Assembly (NCBI RefSeq): GCF_016065055.1
Contig: NZ_CP065856.1
Location: 3,347,836-3,411,835, forward strand
Source: Halosimplex litoreum
GTDB lineage: Archaea > Halobacteriota > Halobacteria > Halobacteriales > Haloarculaceae
DNA: 64,000 nt
Direction: 5' to 3'
The position numbers and the translations under genes were made by a program. The notes beneath the pieces are model-generated. The model was not told the origin of the DNA. It saw nothing but the letters and a program-made list of their open reading frames with translations, and did not search any database. This document shows positions 8,579 to 16,832 of this stretch, in pieces (within the stretch, counting starts at the first letter, position 1; each line of letters starts with the position of its first letter).

Positions 8579-9178
8579 CTACACCCCGAGCCACTCGTCG
8601 TTGCGGACTTCGTAGTCGTTCGACCGGCAGAAGTCGGCGGCGCGGCGGCGCACGTCACGTGACCCCGGAAGTGTCTCCCGCTCGCGGATCCGTTCGACGA
8701 GCCAGTCGGCGATCACTTCGACGCCCTCGTCGTCGTCGTCGGCGTCGATCGCTTTCAGCTCCCGGAGCGTCCGCTCGTAGGCCTCGTACTGCGAACTCCC
8801 GAACTCGGCGGACTGGTGGTCGTCGGCCGCCTCGACTACCCGTTTCATCGCCGCGGCGACGGTCGGTCGCTGGACCCGTGCGCGGACCGCTTCGGGGCCT
8901 TCGTAGGTGTCGGTCTCCGTCCGCGGAACCAGTTCGGCGACGTCGTGGGTCCCTTCCGCGGAGTCGATCGCTCGGTCGCCGACCGCCTCGACGACGTCGG
9001 CTCCGGTCGCGGGGAAGGTCACCGACGCCAGCTCCGCGTCGAGCTCGTCGAGCTCGCTGTCGTCGAGCGGTGGCTCGGTCTCCTCCCATCGCTCCAGCTC
9101 CTCTATGATCTCACGCCGCCGCTGTCGGTTCTCCCGGTCGCGCGCCTGTTTGTCTCGTCCCTCCTTTCTGTCTGGCAT
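8579..9178 (-). CDS. Haloarchaeal DUF5789-like protein
   Basis: A 199-residue protein starting MPDRKEGRDK at 9178; the frame is open further upstream but that part is Arg/Pro-rich and unlikely. The N-terminus is strongly charged (about residues 1-45, KQARDRENRQRRR then acidic). The middle, with ATGADVV, GTHDVAELVP and VRARVQRPTVAAAM, resembles the haloarchaeal DUF5789 family as I remember it. The C-terminus is a small helical region ending NDEWLGV. No catalytic motif is visible and the function is unknown. DUF number from memory. Confidence 0.65.
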   Translation of the reverse strand: MPDRKEGRDKQARDRENRQRRREIIEELERWEETEPPLDDSELDELDAELASVTFPATGADVVEAVGDRAIDSAEGTHDVAELVPRTETDTYEGPEAVRARVQRPTVAAAMKRVVEAADDHQSAEFGSSQYEAYERTLRELKAIDADDDDEGVEVIADWLVERIRERETLPGSRDVRRRAADFCRSNDYEVRNDEWLGV

Positions 9179-9271
9179 CCCCGCGAAGTTGGTCCGTCGC
9201 CGACCTAACGGTGGACCCGGCACTCGCCGGTAGCGTCGTGACAATCCCGGTTCAAAAATCGAGTTCAGCGA

Positions 9272-9283
9272 ACCCCTTTACCG
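9272..9283 (+). promoter_or_regulatory. TATA-like promoter of the Rieske gene
   Basis: The block CCCTTTACC lies about 25-30 bases before the ATG at 9305, fitting a leaderless haloarchaeal promoter. Confidence 0.4.
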
Positions 9284-9304
9284 ACGGCGACCGATCGTTG
9301 TGCC

Positions 9305-11068
9305 ATGGCAACGGAGCCCACAGACGGGCCGGACGGCTACGAAGAGGCCGCGGACGTCGAGACACTGCGGGAAGACGGCCGCGCGGTGACGACGGTCGGC
9401 GGCCACAGCGTCGCGCTCTTTCACCACGAGGGCGAGGTGTACGGGGTCGACAACCGCTGTCCGCATATGGGCTTCCCGCTCGCGAAGGGGAGCGTCGAGG
9501 ACGGCCTGCTGACCTGTCACTGGCACCACGCGCGGTTCGAACTCTCCTGTGGGGACACCTTCGACATCTGGGCCGACGACGTGCAGACGTTCCCGACGGC
9601 GGTCCGCGACGGCATCGTCTACGTCGACCCCGATCCGGAGACGGACGTGGCGCCGGAGGTCCACTGGCGCAACCGTCTGGTCGACGGTCTCTCGGAGAAC
9701 CTCTCGCTCGTGCTCGCCAAGAGCGCGATCCACCTCGACCACCACGACGAGGGCTTTTCGACGCCGCTGGAGACGGCGGTCGACTTCGGGACGACGTACC
9801 GGGTCGACGGCTGGGGTCGGGGCCTGACGACGCTGGGCGCGATGGCGAACCTCTACGACGAGGTCGACCACGACGAGAAACGACGGGCGATGTTCCTCGG
9901 TCTCCGCGAGGTGGCGAGCAACTGCGCGGGCGAGCCACCCAGATTCGACCAGTACGCGCTGAGCAACGAGGACCTCGGCAAGGACCGACTCAAGTCGTGG
10001 TTCCGCGAGACCTGCGAGGTGCGGGACTCGGACGGTGCCGAGCGCTGCCTGCGGGCGGCGACGGCGACCCTGCCGCCCGAGGATCTGGCGGAGATCCTCG
10101 TCGCCGCCGCGACCGACCACCTCTACATGAACAGCAGCCACACGGTCGACTTCGTCAACAAGGCCTTCGAGACGCTGGACCACGTCGGCTGGGACCGGGC
10201 GCCGGACGTGCTCGCCGCGACGGTCGACACGATCACCGGCGGCTCCCGGGCCGAGGAGAGCAGTTCCTGGCGCCAGCCGGTCGACGTGGCGCAGCTCTGT
10301 TTCGACGCTGACGACGACGTCCCCGACCTCGCCGCAGCGGGCGACGGGAAGACCTGGGACCGCCCCGACGACTTCGTCGACCGACTGCTGGGCGACGACG
10401 CCCGCGCCATCGACGAGGCGCTCCGGGAGGCGGTCGCCGCGGGCGCGACGACCGAGCAACTCGCTCACGCCGTCGCCGTCGCGGCGCTCCGGCGGGTCGC
10501 GGGGTTCGCCACCAGCAACGAGTTCGGCGACTGGAACACGGTCCATCACACCTTCTCCTTCGCCAACGCGAGCGAACGGCTGGCGAGTCGTACCGACGCC
10601 GACGACCTGTACCGTGCCTGCTGGCAGGGCGCGATGTCGGTCTACCTCGACCGCTTCCTCAACCAGCCCGCCGCGCCGCTACCCGAAGTCGGCGCCGGTG
10701 AGGACGAGGAGCCCGCCGAGCTGCGCGAGCGGCTGCTCTCGACGTTCGACGAGCAGGGCCGCGTCGACGAGGCCGGGCGGATCGTCTCCCGGCACTTCGA
10801 CGCCGGCGGCGATCCCGACGCCCTGAAGCGGACGATGGCCGAGGGACTCCTCCGAGAGGACGCGGGCTTTCACACCCTCCAGAACGTCGAGGGCGGGTTC
10901 GCGCAGTTCGCGGCCGCCGAGAGCGATAGCGAGCGTCGGTTGGCGTTGATCGCGCCCGCCAGGTACATGGCCGCGCACTTCCCGACCCGACGGGAGAACG
11001 AGCAGACGTTCGCCATCGCCGAGCGACTGTATCGAGGCGAGGCGATCCACGAGGCCGCGGACGACTGA
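9305..11068 (+). CDS. Rieske [2Fe-2S] protein with long uncharacterised C-terminal domain
   Basis: A 587-residue protein. Residues about 15-110 form a Rieske domain with ligands C52/H54 (RCPHMG) and C71/H74 (TCHWHH), like the ferredoxin-type Rieske domain of oxygenases. The remaining roughly 470 residues are predominantly alpha-helical and rich in His (HLDHHDEGF, TDHLYMNSSHTVDFV, WNTVHHTFSFANAS, TLQNVEGGF). They do not look like the catalytic domain of ring-hydroxylating oxygenases, since I do not see its D/N-x2-H-x3-4-H iron motif with confidence. It probably uses the Rieske cluster to feed or sense electrons for a second domain of unknown chemistry. It is a single gene with its own promoter. 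Confidence 0.8.
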   Translation: MATEPTDGPDGYEEAADVETLREDGRAVTTVGGHSVALFHHEGEVYGVDNRCPHMGFPLAKGSVEDGLLTCHWHHARFELSCGDTFDIWADDVQTFPTAVRDGIVYVDPDPETDVAPEVHWRNRLVDGLSENLSLVLAKSAIHLDHHDEGFSTPLETAVDFGTTYRVDGWGRGLTTLGAMANLYDEVDHDEKRRAMFLGLREVASNCAGEPPRFDQYALSNEDLGKDRLKSWFRETCEVRDSDGAERCLRAATATLPPEDLAEILVAAATDHLYMNSSHTVDFVNKAFETLDHVGWDRAPDVLAATVDTITGGSRAEESSSWRQPVDVAQLCFDADDDVPDLAAAGDGKTWDRPDDFVDRLLGDDARAIDEALREAVAAGATTEQLAHAVAVAALRRVAGFATSNEFGDWNTVHHTFSFANASERLASRTDADDLYRACWQGAMSVYLDRFLNQPAAPLPEVGAGEDEEPAELRERLLSTFDEQGRVDEAGRIVSRHFDAGGDPDALKRTMAEGLLREDAGFHTLQNVEGGFAQFAAAESDSERRLALIAPARYMAAHFPTRRENEQTFAIAERLYRGEAIHEAADD

Positions 11069-11244
11069 CGCGGCCGGTCGACTCGCTCCCCGCCGCCGGC
11101 GCCGACCGCCGCTGGCCTTGAGAGCGCCTGCAATACGCTGATTCGGTTCGCGGTCGCAGTCGTGTGCGTGCGTTCACACGTCTCGGGCCGAACGCGGCGA
11201 CCCGCGGCCGGGGCCGTGATAGCCGGGCGGCGGGAGGTCGGGCG

Positions 11245-11853
11245 ATGAGCTTCCTCACGATACTGCCGCTCGCGATCGTGATGGTCGCCGGTCCGCAGAT
11301 CCTCTCGGCGATCTTCCTGGCGACGAGTCGGGATTGGCGGCGCAACTCCGCGCTGTTCGTCTCCGGGGCGGCGCTCTCTATCTCGACGGTGGTCGCGCTG
11401 GCGTACTTCCTCGGCATCGGGTCGCGAAGGGCCGGCGACGACTCGAACGGACTCCTCTCGACGGTGGTGCTCGTCCTGATCCTCGCGGCGATGATCTCGA
11501 CGTTCCTCGGGCGCGAGGAGTCCGAGCCGCCGAAGTGGATGGGGAAACTGGAGCGGGCCACGCCGCGATTCTCCTTCCGACTCGGATTCCTGCTGCTCGG
11601 CGTGTTCCCGACCGACATCATCACGTCGGTCGCTGTCGGGTCGTACCTCGCTTCGAACGACCTCCCGCTGGTCGACGCCGCGCCGTTCGTCGCGCTGACC
11701 CTGCTGTTGCTCGCGCTGCCCTCGCTCGGTGTCCTCCTGCTCGGTGACCGCGCGGAGACGGCCCTGCCGCGGATCCGCGACTGGATGAACGACAACGCCT
11801 GGCTCGTCAACGAGGTCGTCCTCGCCTTCTTCTTCGTGTTGACGGTCACGTGA
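11245..11853 (+). CDS. GAP-family (Sap-like) integral membrane protein
   Basis: ATG at 11245 is preceded by GGAGG at 11232-11236, which fixes this start. The 202-residue product has about six hydrophobic segments with the helix-rich pattern of the GAP/Sap family (PF11139-like; members are proposed transporters of lipids or peptides). Between helices 3 and 4 is a short charged cytoplasmic loop (REESEPPKWMGKLERATPRF) typical of that family. Substrate unknown. It stands alone, 176 bases after the Rieske gene. Confidence 0.65.
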   Translation: MSFLTILPLAIVMVAGPQILSAIFLATSRDWRRNSALFVSGAALSISTVVALAYFLGIGSRRAGDDSNGLLSTVVLVLILAAMISTFLGREESEPPKWMGKLERATPRFSFRLGFLLLGVFPTDIITSVAVGSYLASNDLPLVDAAPFVALTLLLLALPSLGVLLLGDRAETALPRIRDWMNDNAWLVNEVVLAFFFVLTVT

Positions 11854-11935
11854 GCGCCGCTCCACCGAGGAGTCAGTTCGGTCGCCAGCCGCGGGACCCC
11901 GACACCTAACTACCAGGCGCGAGTTGCGTCGGGTA

Positions 11936-12463
11936 ATGACGAGAGGGTCGTCCCGGCTGGTCGGCGACGAGCGCGGCGGGGTCGAGCGATGGGTCGTCTG
12001 GCTGGTCGCGCTCGCCGTCGTTGGCGGGCTCGTCGGCTCGGTGGTCTACCTCGACGACGAACTCCGCCGGGACAGCCCCGGCGCCGACTTCTCCGTGTCG
12101 TTCGATTCGCAGACGGGAACGATGACCGTCGAACACGCCGGCGGCGACCCGATCGTCGACCGGACGACCGAACGGCTCTCCCTCGTCGTCCTCGACGGCT
12201 CGACCGGGACGACCGAGGAGGTCGTCTGGGTGAGCGATGCACCCGGCGCGACCAAGCGCGGGGTGGGGTATCCGGTCCGGCCCGGCGACTCGCTGACGAT
12301 CGACGACCCGCGCGTCGACAGCGACGGCGACGGGAGCTACCTCGACGCCGAGCGCAGCGTGGGGGTCTACCTGGAGTCCGGCGATTCGGTGCGGGTCGTC
12401 TGGACCGGGTCGATGCGCGGGACGACCCAGACCGTGACGCTCGCCAACGCGACGCTGGCGTGA
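11936..12463 (+). CDS. Type IV pilin-like membrane-anchored secreted protein
   Basis: A 175-residue protein beginning MTRGSSRLVGDERGGVERW, then one hydrophobic helix (about residues 20-40) and an extracellular beta-rich domain. The charge-then-helix N-terminus and the C-terminal pattern (DGDGSYLDAE, SGDSVRVVWTG, ending TVTLANATLA) resemble archaeal adhesion-pilin-like proteins with a DUF1628-type fold. The canonical class III prepilin cleavage motif is not clear, so it may be a pseudopilin or simply a membrane-anchored protein. A CCTAACTA box lies about 30 bases upstream. Repeat element A follows it. Confidence 0.55.
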   Translation: MTRGSSRLVGDERGGVERWVVWLVALAVVGGLVGSVVYLDDELRRDSPGADFSVSFDSQTGTMTVEHAGGDPIVDRTTERLSLVVLDGSTGTTEEVVWVSDAPGATKRGVGYPVRPGDSLTIDDPRVDSDGDGSYLDAERSVGVYLESGDSVRVVWTGSMRGTTQTVTLANATLA

Positions 12464-12507
12464 TTCGGTTGCGTTCTCCGAGTGGACGAACGTGCGAGAG
12501 ACAACGA

Positions 12508-12815
12508 CTGATGAAAGCCCTCGACCCGCTCGCGGTCGCTGCGCGCCATATCCGCGCTCTCCGCACCGCCCGCGCGAATAGGGGTCGCGCAGACGACTGA
12601 ACTGCACGCGAGCAGGGCGGTCGGCGGAGCCGACCGCCGCAAGCCGTGGCGGCTTCGCCGCCACGCGCGCCTCGCCCGTTCAGTCCACCAGGCGACCCGC
12701 ACAGCGCCATACCACACACCTCCCCAGCCGATTCGCTCACTGTGTTCGCTCATCCCTCGCGCGGCTACGGTCGCGCGCACGAGAGCGCGCGACAGCGCGC
12801 GCCGTCCGGACGTTT
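12508..12815 (+). repeat. Dispersed modular hairpin element, copy A
   Basis: This fills the gap between two convergent genes and is one of three related copies (others near 43320-43860 and 56458-56740). Conserved blocks: head at about 12513-12568 (GAAAGCCCTCG... then CCGCTCGCGGTCGCTG and ATATCCGCGCTCTCCGCACC), middle at 12670-12692 (CTCGCCCGTTCAGTCCACCA), tail at 12718-12770 (CCTCCCCAGC ... GCTCATCCCTCGCGCGGCTA). Between head and middle sit two perfect hairpins: 12616-12638 (arm GGCGGTCGGC, loop GGA) and 12646-12664 (arm GTGGCGGC, loop TTC). The head begins with a short frame (MKALDPLAVAARHIR), but it is not kept in the other copies, so I treat the element as non-coding. Confidence 0.8.
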
Positions 12816-12832
12816 CACCGTTCTCGACCGCT

Positions 12833-14029
12833 TCAGACCCCTTTCCGCATCAGGTGGCTGCGGAGCACGTCGTTCTCCTTGGACCCCGCGACGGGGTTGA
12901 CGAGCACGACGACGTCGTCGCCCCCGAGGTGGCCGCCGTCGGCCAGTTCCTGGGCCGCCGCGGCGCCGACGCCGCCGGTGGCGCTGACCTCGATGCCTTC
13001 CTCGTTCAGCTGAACTGCGGCTTCGAGCGCGTCGTCGTCGCTGGCGCCGACGGCCCAGCCGCCGGTGTCCCGGACGGCGTCGAGCGCGAGCGCGCCGCCG
13101 GCCGGGTCGGGGACCTCCAGCGAACCGATCAGCGTATCGGGCCGCTCCCAGAGTTCGGTGTCGTCCGCCCCCTCGTCGTCGGCAGCGACGACGGGCGCAC
13201 AGTGTTCGGGCTGGCCGACGTGGAGCGCGGGCGACTCCTCGACGAGGCCCGCCGCCTGCAGTTGCTCGGCGGCGAGGTGGCTGCCGACGACGCCGAGGCC
13301 GTGGCCGGTCGGGTGGACGACGGCGTCGGGGACCGCCCAGTCGAGCTGCTCGACGACCTCGAACAACAGCGTCTTGGCACCTTCGTGGCGGTAGGGAGTG
13401 TCGAAGGGCGCCAGCGAGTGCCAGTCGGCGTCGTCGTCGTCGGCCATCGCGGACTCGAAGGCGTCGACGGCGTCGGGGTAGCGCCCCTCGACGACGCTCA
13501 TGTCGCCGCCGTGGACGTTGGTCATCGCCTTGGCGACGAACGTCGAGCGCGTCGGAACGAACGCCTCCGAGTCGAGGCCGGTGCGGGCGGCGTAGGCGGC
13601 GGCGCTCTGGCCGGCGTCGCCCGTCGTCGGGAGCGCGACCTCCTCGGCGCCGTGGTCGCGCGCGGCGGTCACGGCGAGGGCGGTCCCCCGGTCGGCGGTC
13701 GTGCCGGTCGGGTTCGCACCCTCGTCTTTGAGGTAGACGGCCCCGACGCCCAGCTCGTCGGCGAACTCGGGTGCGGCGACCAGCGGTGTCGTCCCCTCGT
13801 CGAGCGTCGCGAGGGCGTCGCCGGGGAACGGGAGCAGGTCGGCGAAACGGGCGATCCCGTCGAAGCGCTCGTCGGCGAGCGACTCGCGGGTCACGTCGAC
13901 GGTTGCGTGGTCGTAGCTCGCGCGGAGGACGCCCTCGCAGTCCGGGCACCGGCGCGGGGCGGTCGCGGGGTCGTGGGTCGCCGCGCAGTCGACGCAGACG
14001 AGGCCGTCGAGCGACGTGGTCGTATCCAT
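12833..14029 (-). CDS. Threonine synthase-like fold-type II PLP protein lacking the catalytic lysine
   Basis: A 398-residue protein with an N-terminal zinc ribbon (CVDC, CPDC within residues 1-32) followed by a fold-type II PLP domain resembling threonine synthase: EGTTPLV, YLKDEGANPTGT, TGDAGQSAAAYAA and a C-terminal ATGGVGAAAAQELA. In true threonine synthases the NPTGS is followed by FKDRG, whose Lys forms the Schiff base with PLP. Here the sequence reads NPTGTTADRG, so Ala112 replaces that Lys; the DNA at 13698-13720 confirms it. Conversion of O-phosphohomoserine to threonine by the normal mechanism is therefore unlikely. It may be a degenerate paralogue, a regulatory protein or an enzyme with different chemistry. 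Confidence 0.75.
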   Translation of the reverse strand: MDTTTSLDGLVCVDCAATHDPATAPRRCPDCEGVLRASYDHATVDVTRESLADERFDGIARFADLLPFPGDALATLDEGTTPLVAAPEFADELGVGAVYLKDEGANPTGTTADRGTALAVTAARDHGAEEVALPTTGDAGQSAAAYAARTGLDSEAFVPTRSTFVAKAMTNVHGGDMSVVEGRYPDAVDAFESAMADDDDADWHSLAPFDTPYRHEGAKTLLFEVVEQLDWAVPDAVVHPTGHGLGVVGSHLAAEQLQAAGLVEESPALHVGQPEHCAPVVAADDEGADDTELWERPDTLIGSLEVPDPAGGALALDAVRDTGGWAVGASDDDALEAAVQLNEEGIEVSATGGVGAAAAQELADGGHLGGDDVVVLVNPVAGSKENDVLRSHLMRKGV

Positions 14030-14168
14030 ATCGGGCTCGCAGGCTCGGACCGACTAAGCACTGTTCGTTCGTGGCTGGGGGAGCGGCGAACGCGTTCGCC
14101 TCGTGGGGCGGCGCCCGACGGCGACCGGAGACAGGGGGCGTTTAGTGGGTCGGGCCGAAGGGGAGGGT

Positions 14169-15431
14169 ATGAGTGAGGTCGTCATCGTCGGCGGAGGACT
14201 GGCTGGCCTGGTCGCCGCGCGGCGCCTGGCCCGGGACGGCGCGGACGTGACGCTGTTCGAACGCCGCGACGAGCTGGGTGGGCGCGTTCGTTCGCGCGAG
14301 GTCGATGGGTTCACGCTCGACCGCGGGTTCCAGGTGATGTTCACCGCCTATCCCGCCGTCCGCGAGGAACTCGACCTCGACGCGCTGGACCTTCGCACCT
14401 TCGCCCCCGGTGCGACCATCGCCCGCCCGGACCACCGTTCGACGCTCGCCGACCCGTTTCGGGCCCCGCTCTCCGCCATCGAATCGGCACTCAACCCCGA
14501 CGTGACCCTGATGGACAAGCTCCGCGTCCTCCAGCTCCGCCGCGAACTCGGCAACGCCGACCCCGACGCCCTCCTCGACGGGCCGACCGAGAGCATCCGC
14601 GAGTACCTCGACAGGAAGGGGTTCTCCGAGAAGTTCGTCGAGAACTTCGCCGCGCCGTTCTACGGTGGTATCACGCTCGACCGCTCGCTGTCGACCGACG
14701 CGGGGATCTTCCGCTACACCTTCTCGATGCTCTCGCGGGGCGCCACCGCCGTCCCCGCCGACGGTATGGGTGCTATCTCCGACCAGCTCGCCGTCCGCGC
14801 CCGCGACGCTGGTGTGTCCATCGAGACCGGAACCGAGGTCACCGCCGTCGACGGTGGCGCGGGCGAGGCGACCGTCGAAGCCGGGTCGGAGACGGTCGAC
14901 GCCGACGCCGCGGTCGTCGCGACCGACCCCAAGCGCGCCCGAGAACTGACCGGTGTCGAGTCGATCCCGACCGACGCGCGCGGCTGTGTCACCCAGTACT
15001 TCCGGACCCGCGAACATCGGTCGCTCGATACCGGCCACCGACTCGTCCTCAACGCGGTCGACAGCTGTCCGAACACGATCGCTCCGCTGTCGACCGTCGC
15101 GCCGGAGTACGCGCCCGACGGCCACGCACTGCTCTCGGCGACGACGCTCGGCGTCCCCGACCGCTCCGACGAGGAACTCGCGACCGCCGTCCGCGACGCC
15201 CTGGTCACCTGGTACCCCGAACACCGATTCGACGAGCTCGAACTTCTCGCCACCGACCGGATCGAGTTCGCCCAGTTCGACCAGCCGCCGGGCTTCCGCG
15301 ACGGTCTCCCCGCCGTCGACGCGCCCGAGGGAGCAGTCTGCCTCGCCGGCGACTACACGCAGTGGTCGTCGATCCAGGGCGCCCTGGAGAGCGGTCAGGT
15401 CGCGGCCGAGGCCGTCTCGGACACGGTCTGA
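14169..15431 (+). CDS. FAD-dependent amine oxidase/phytoene desaturase-like oxidoreductase
   Basis: ATG at 14169 follows GGAGGGT, a Shine-Dalgarno match. The 420-residue product opens with the dinucleotide-binding motif VIVGGGLAGLVAARRL and an ERRDELGGRVRS segment typical of the flavin amine oxidase/desaturase superfamily. It closes with the second FAD motif, CLAGDYTQWSSIQGALESG. It resembles haloarchaeal carotenoid-desaturase or protoporphyrinogen-oxidase paralogues, but substrate-specific motifs are not decisive. A GTTTAG box lies about 30 bases upstream. No carotenoid gene is adjacent; the cyclase-like gene is 12 kb away. Confidence 0.82.
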   Translation: MSEVVIVGGGLAGLVAARRLARDGADVTLFERRDELGGRVRSREVDGFTLDRGFQVMFTAYPAVREELDLDALDLRTFAPGATIARPDHRSTLADPFRAPLSAIESALNPDVTLMDKLRVLQLRRELGNADPDALLDGPTESIREYLDRKGFSEKFVENFAAPFYGGITLDRSLSTDAGIFRYTFSMLSRGATAVPADGMGAISDQLAVRARDAGVSIETGTEVTAVDGGAGEATVEAGSETVDADAAVVATDPKRARELTGVESIPTDARGCVTQYFRTREHRSLDTGHRLVLNAVDSCPNTIAPLSTVAPEYAPDGHALLSATTLGVPDRSDEELATAVRDALVTWYPEHRFDELELLATDRIEFAQFDQPPGFRDGLPAVDAPEGAVCLAGDYTQWSSIQGALESGQVAAEAVSDTV

Positions 15432-15452
15432 GTCGCCGACGGCCGACTCGGC

Positions 15453-15902
15453 TCAGTCGCCAGCGGTCACGCCGGTCGTACCGGACCCGTCGAAGCGCAG
15501 TGGGTCGTCGGTCCAGTCCACGTCGGTGTTCTGCCGCGAGCAGTACGGCGCCAGCGACGACGCCGAGACCAGTCCGCGGAACACGCCGTCGTCGACGACA
15601 GGCAGGTGTTTCACGCCGACGGTCCGCATCCGCTCGGCGGCCTCGTACACAGACGTCCCCGGAGTGATCGTCGTCACCGGCGCGGACATGATCGCCCGAA
15701 CCGGCGGTCGCTCGTCGGTCTCGGCGACCATCGCGACGATGTCGCCCTCGGTGACGACGCCGAGGACCGCCTCCGCGTCGAGCACGACCAGCGCCGACGC
15801 GTCGGGCGCCCGCAGCTGCTCGGCCGCCTCGGTCACGGGCGTCTCGGGCGTGATCGTCCGCGCGCTCGGAGTCGTTACGGTCTCGATAGTCGTCTCGATC
15901 AT
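15453..15902 (-). CDS. Tandem CBS-domain protein
   Basis: A 149-residue soluble protein made of two CBS modules. Module 1 (about residues 5-65) includes ARTITPETPVTEAAEQL and GVVTEGDIVAMV; module 2 (about 67-125) includes VTTITPGTSVYEAAERM and HLPVVDDGVFRGLVSAS. A Cys- and Asp-containing tail follows. CBS pairs bind adenine nucleotides and sense energy status. As a stand-alone protein it probably regulates a partner in trans. It is convergent with the oxidoreductase gene and has an AT-rich promoter region (15905-16010) upstream. Confidence 0.88.
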   Translation of the reverse strand: MIETTIETVTTPSARTITPETPVTEAAEQLRAPDASALVVLDAEAVLGVVTEGDIVAMVAETDERPPVRAIMSAPVTTITPGTSVYEAAERMRTVGVKHLPVVDDGVFRGLVSASSLAPYCSRQNTDVDWTDDPLRFDGSGTTGVTAGD

Positions 15903-16061
15903 CTGTGGTCATTGCTACCAACCTACAGTACTTAATCGTCATGGACATACATTCTAGACAGCCTAGTATTGTTCGTAGATTTTCGTTATAAACGCCAGTG
16001 AAATGCCTCTTCGATCAGTCAGGCTTTGTGAAACTGGACGTCGATACGCTCGCCGGTCCCG

Positions 16062-16763
16062 TCACAGCATTCGCGAGAACTGACCGAGCGGCGGAAACGT
16101 GAGCGTCTCCTCGCTCTCTTCGTCGAAGACGACCGGTCGGTACTGCGAGACGCCGGTGACGACGGGCGACAGTTCCGGCCGCGCCGTCCCGACGCGGCCG
16201 TTGACCGAGACGCCTTCGACGAGGCGGTTGAACGACGGGAGCACGAGCACGTCCGAGCGGCGATAGGCGCCGTCGCCGACGAGAAAGCAGGGGCGTTTCT
16301 GGCCCTCGATCTCGATGGCCGGGTGGTCGTGGCCGACGACGTAGGCGTCGGCCGCGGCGTCGGGCTCCTCGTGGCCGTGGGTCACCACGACAGTCTCCTC
16401 GCCGTCCGTGTCGAGTTCGTACTCGTCGTGGAGTTCCCCCGAATAGGCCGCGCCGAGCATCGTGTCGTGGTTACCCTCCACGACGACGAGGCGCGCGCCC
16501 GCCTCCCGGACCGCCCGGACCACGCCCGACAGCGCCTCGTCGGCCGAATCGGGCACGTAGTCGAACGAGTGGAACACGTCGCCGGCGAGGACGACTTCGT
16601 CGGGCTCGAAGCGGTCGAGCAACCCCGCCAGGCGCTCGACGCAGTCCTCGCCGGCGCCGATCGGGAACTCGACGGTCGAGGCCTCGACCTTCCCGAAGTG
16701 GGTGTCCGCGAGGACGAGCGTGCCGTCGATGTACGCCGCCCGGTCGCGATACTCGGGGTCCAT
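16062..16763 (-). CDS. Metallophosphoesterase of the COG1407 family
   Basis: A 233-residue calcineurin-like phosphoesterase. Metal-binding motifs are visible in order: LADTHFG (residues 18-24), LAGDVFHSFD, VVEGNHDTM, VTHGHEEP and VVGHDHPAIE. The pattern with GHDHP and a short C-terminal extension matches archaeal COG1407 proteins, related to the bacterial ligase-associated nuclease PdeM. The likely activity is a Mn-dependent phosphodiesterase or endonuclease on nucleic acid; the substrate is not established by sequence. It stands alone on the minus strand. Confidence 0.85.
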   Translation of the reverse strand: MDPEYRDRAAYIDGTLVLADTHFGKVEASTVEFPIGAGEDCVERLAGLLDRFEPDEVVLAGDVFHSFDYVPDSADEALSGVVRAVREAGARLVVVEGNHDTMLGAAYSGELHDEYELDTDGEETVVVTHGHEEPDAAADAYVVGHDHPAIEIEGQKRPCFLVGDGAYRRSDVLVLPSFNRLVEGVSVNGRVGTARPELSPVVTGVSQYRPVVFDEESEETLTFPPLGQFSRML

Positions 16764-16832
16764 CGCCCGACTCTCGGTACCCGGTCGGCAAATGCCTGAC
16801 GCACCGCCGGGACGGTCGACCGCGTTCGCCCC

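Noticed and set aside
12509-12600. Short ORF MKALDPLAVAARHIRALRTA... at the head of element A.
   Set aside because: The frame is broken or altered in copies B and C, so the DNA rather than a peptide is conserved.
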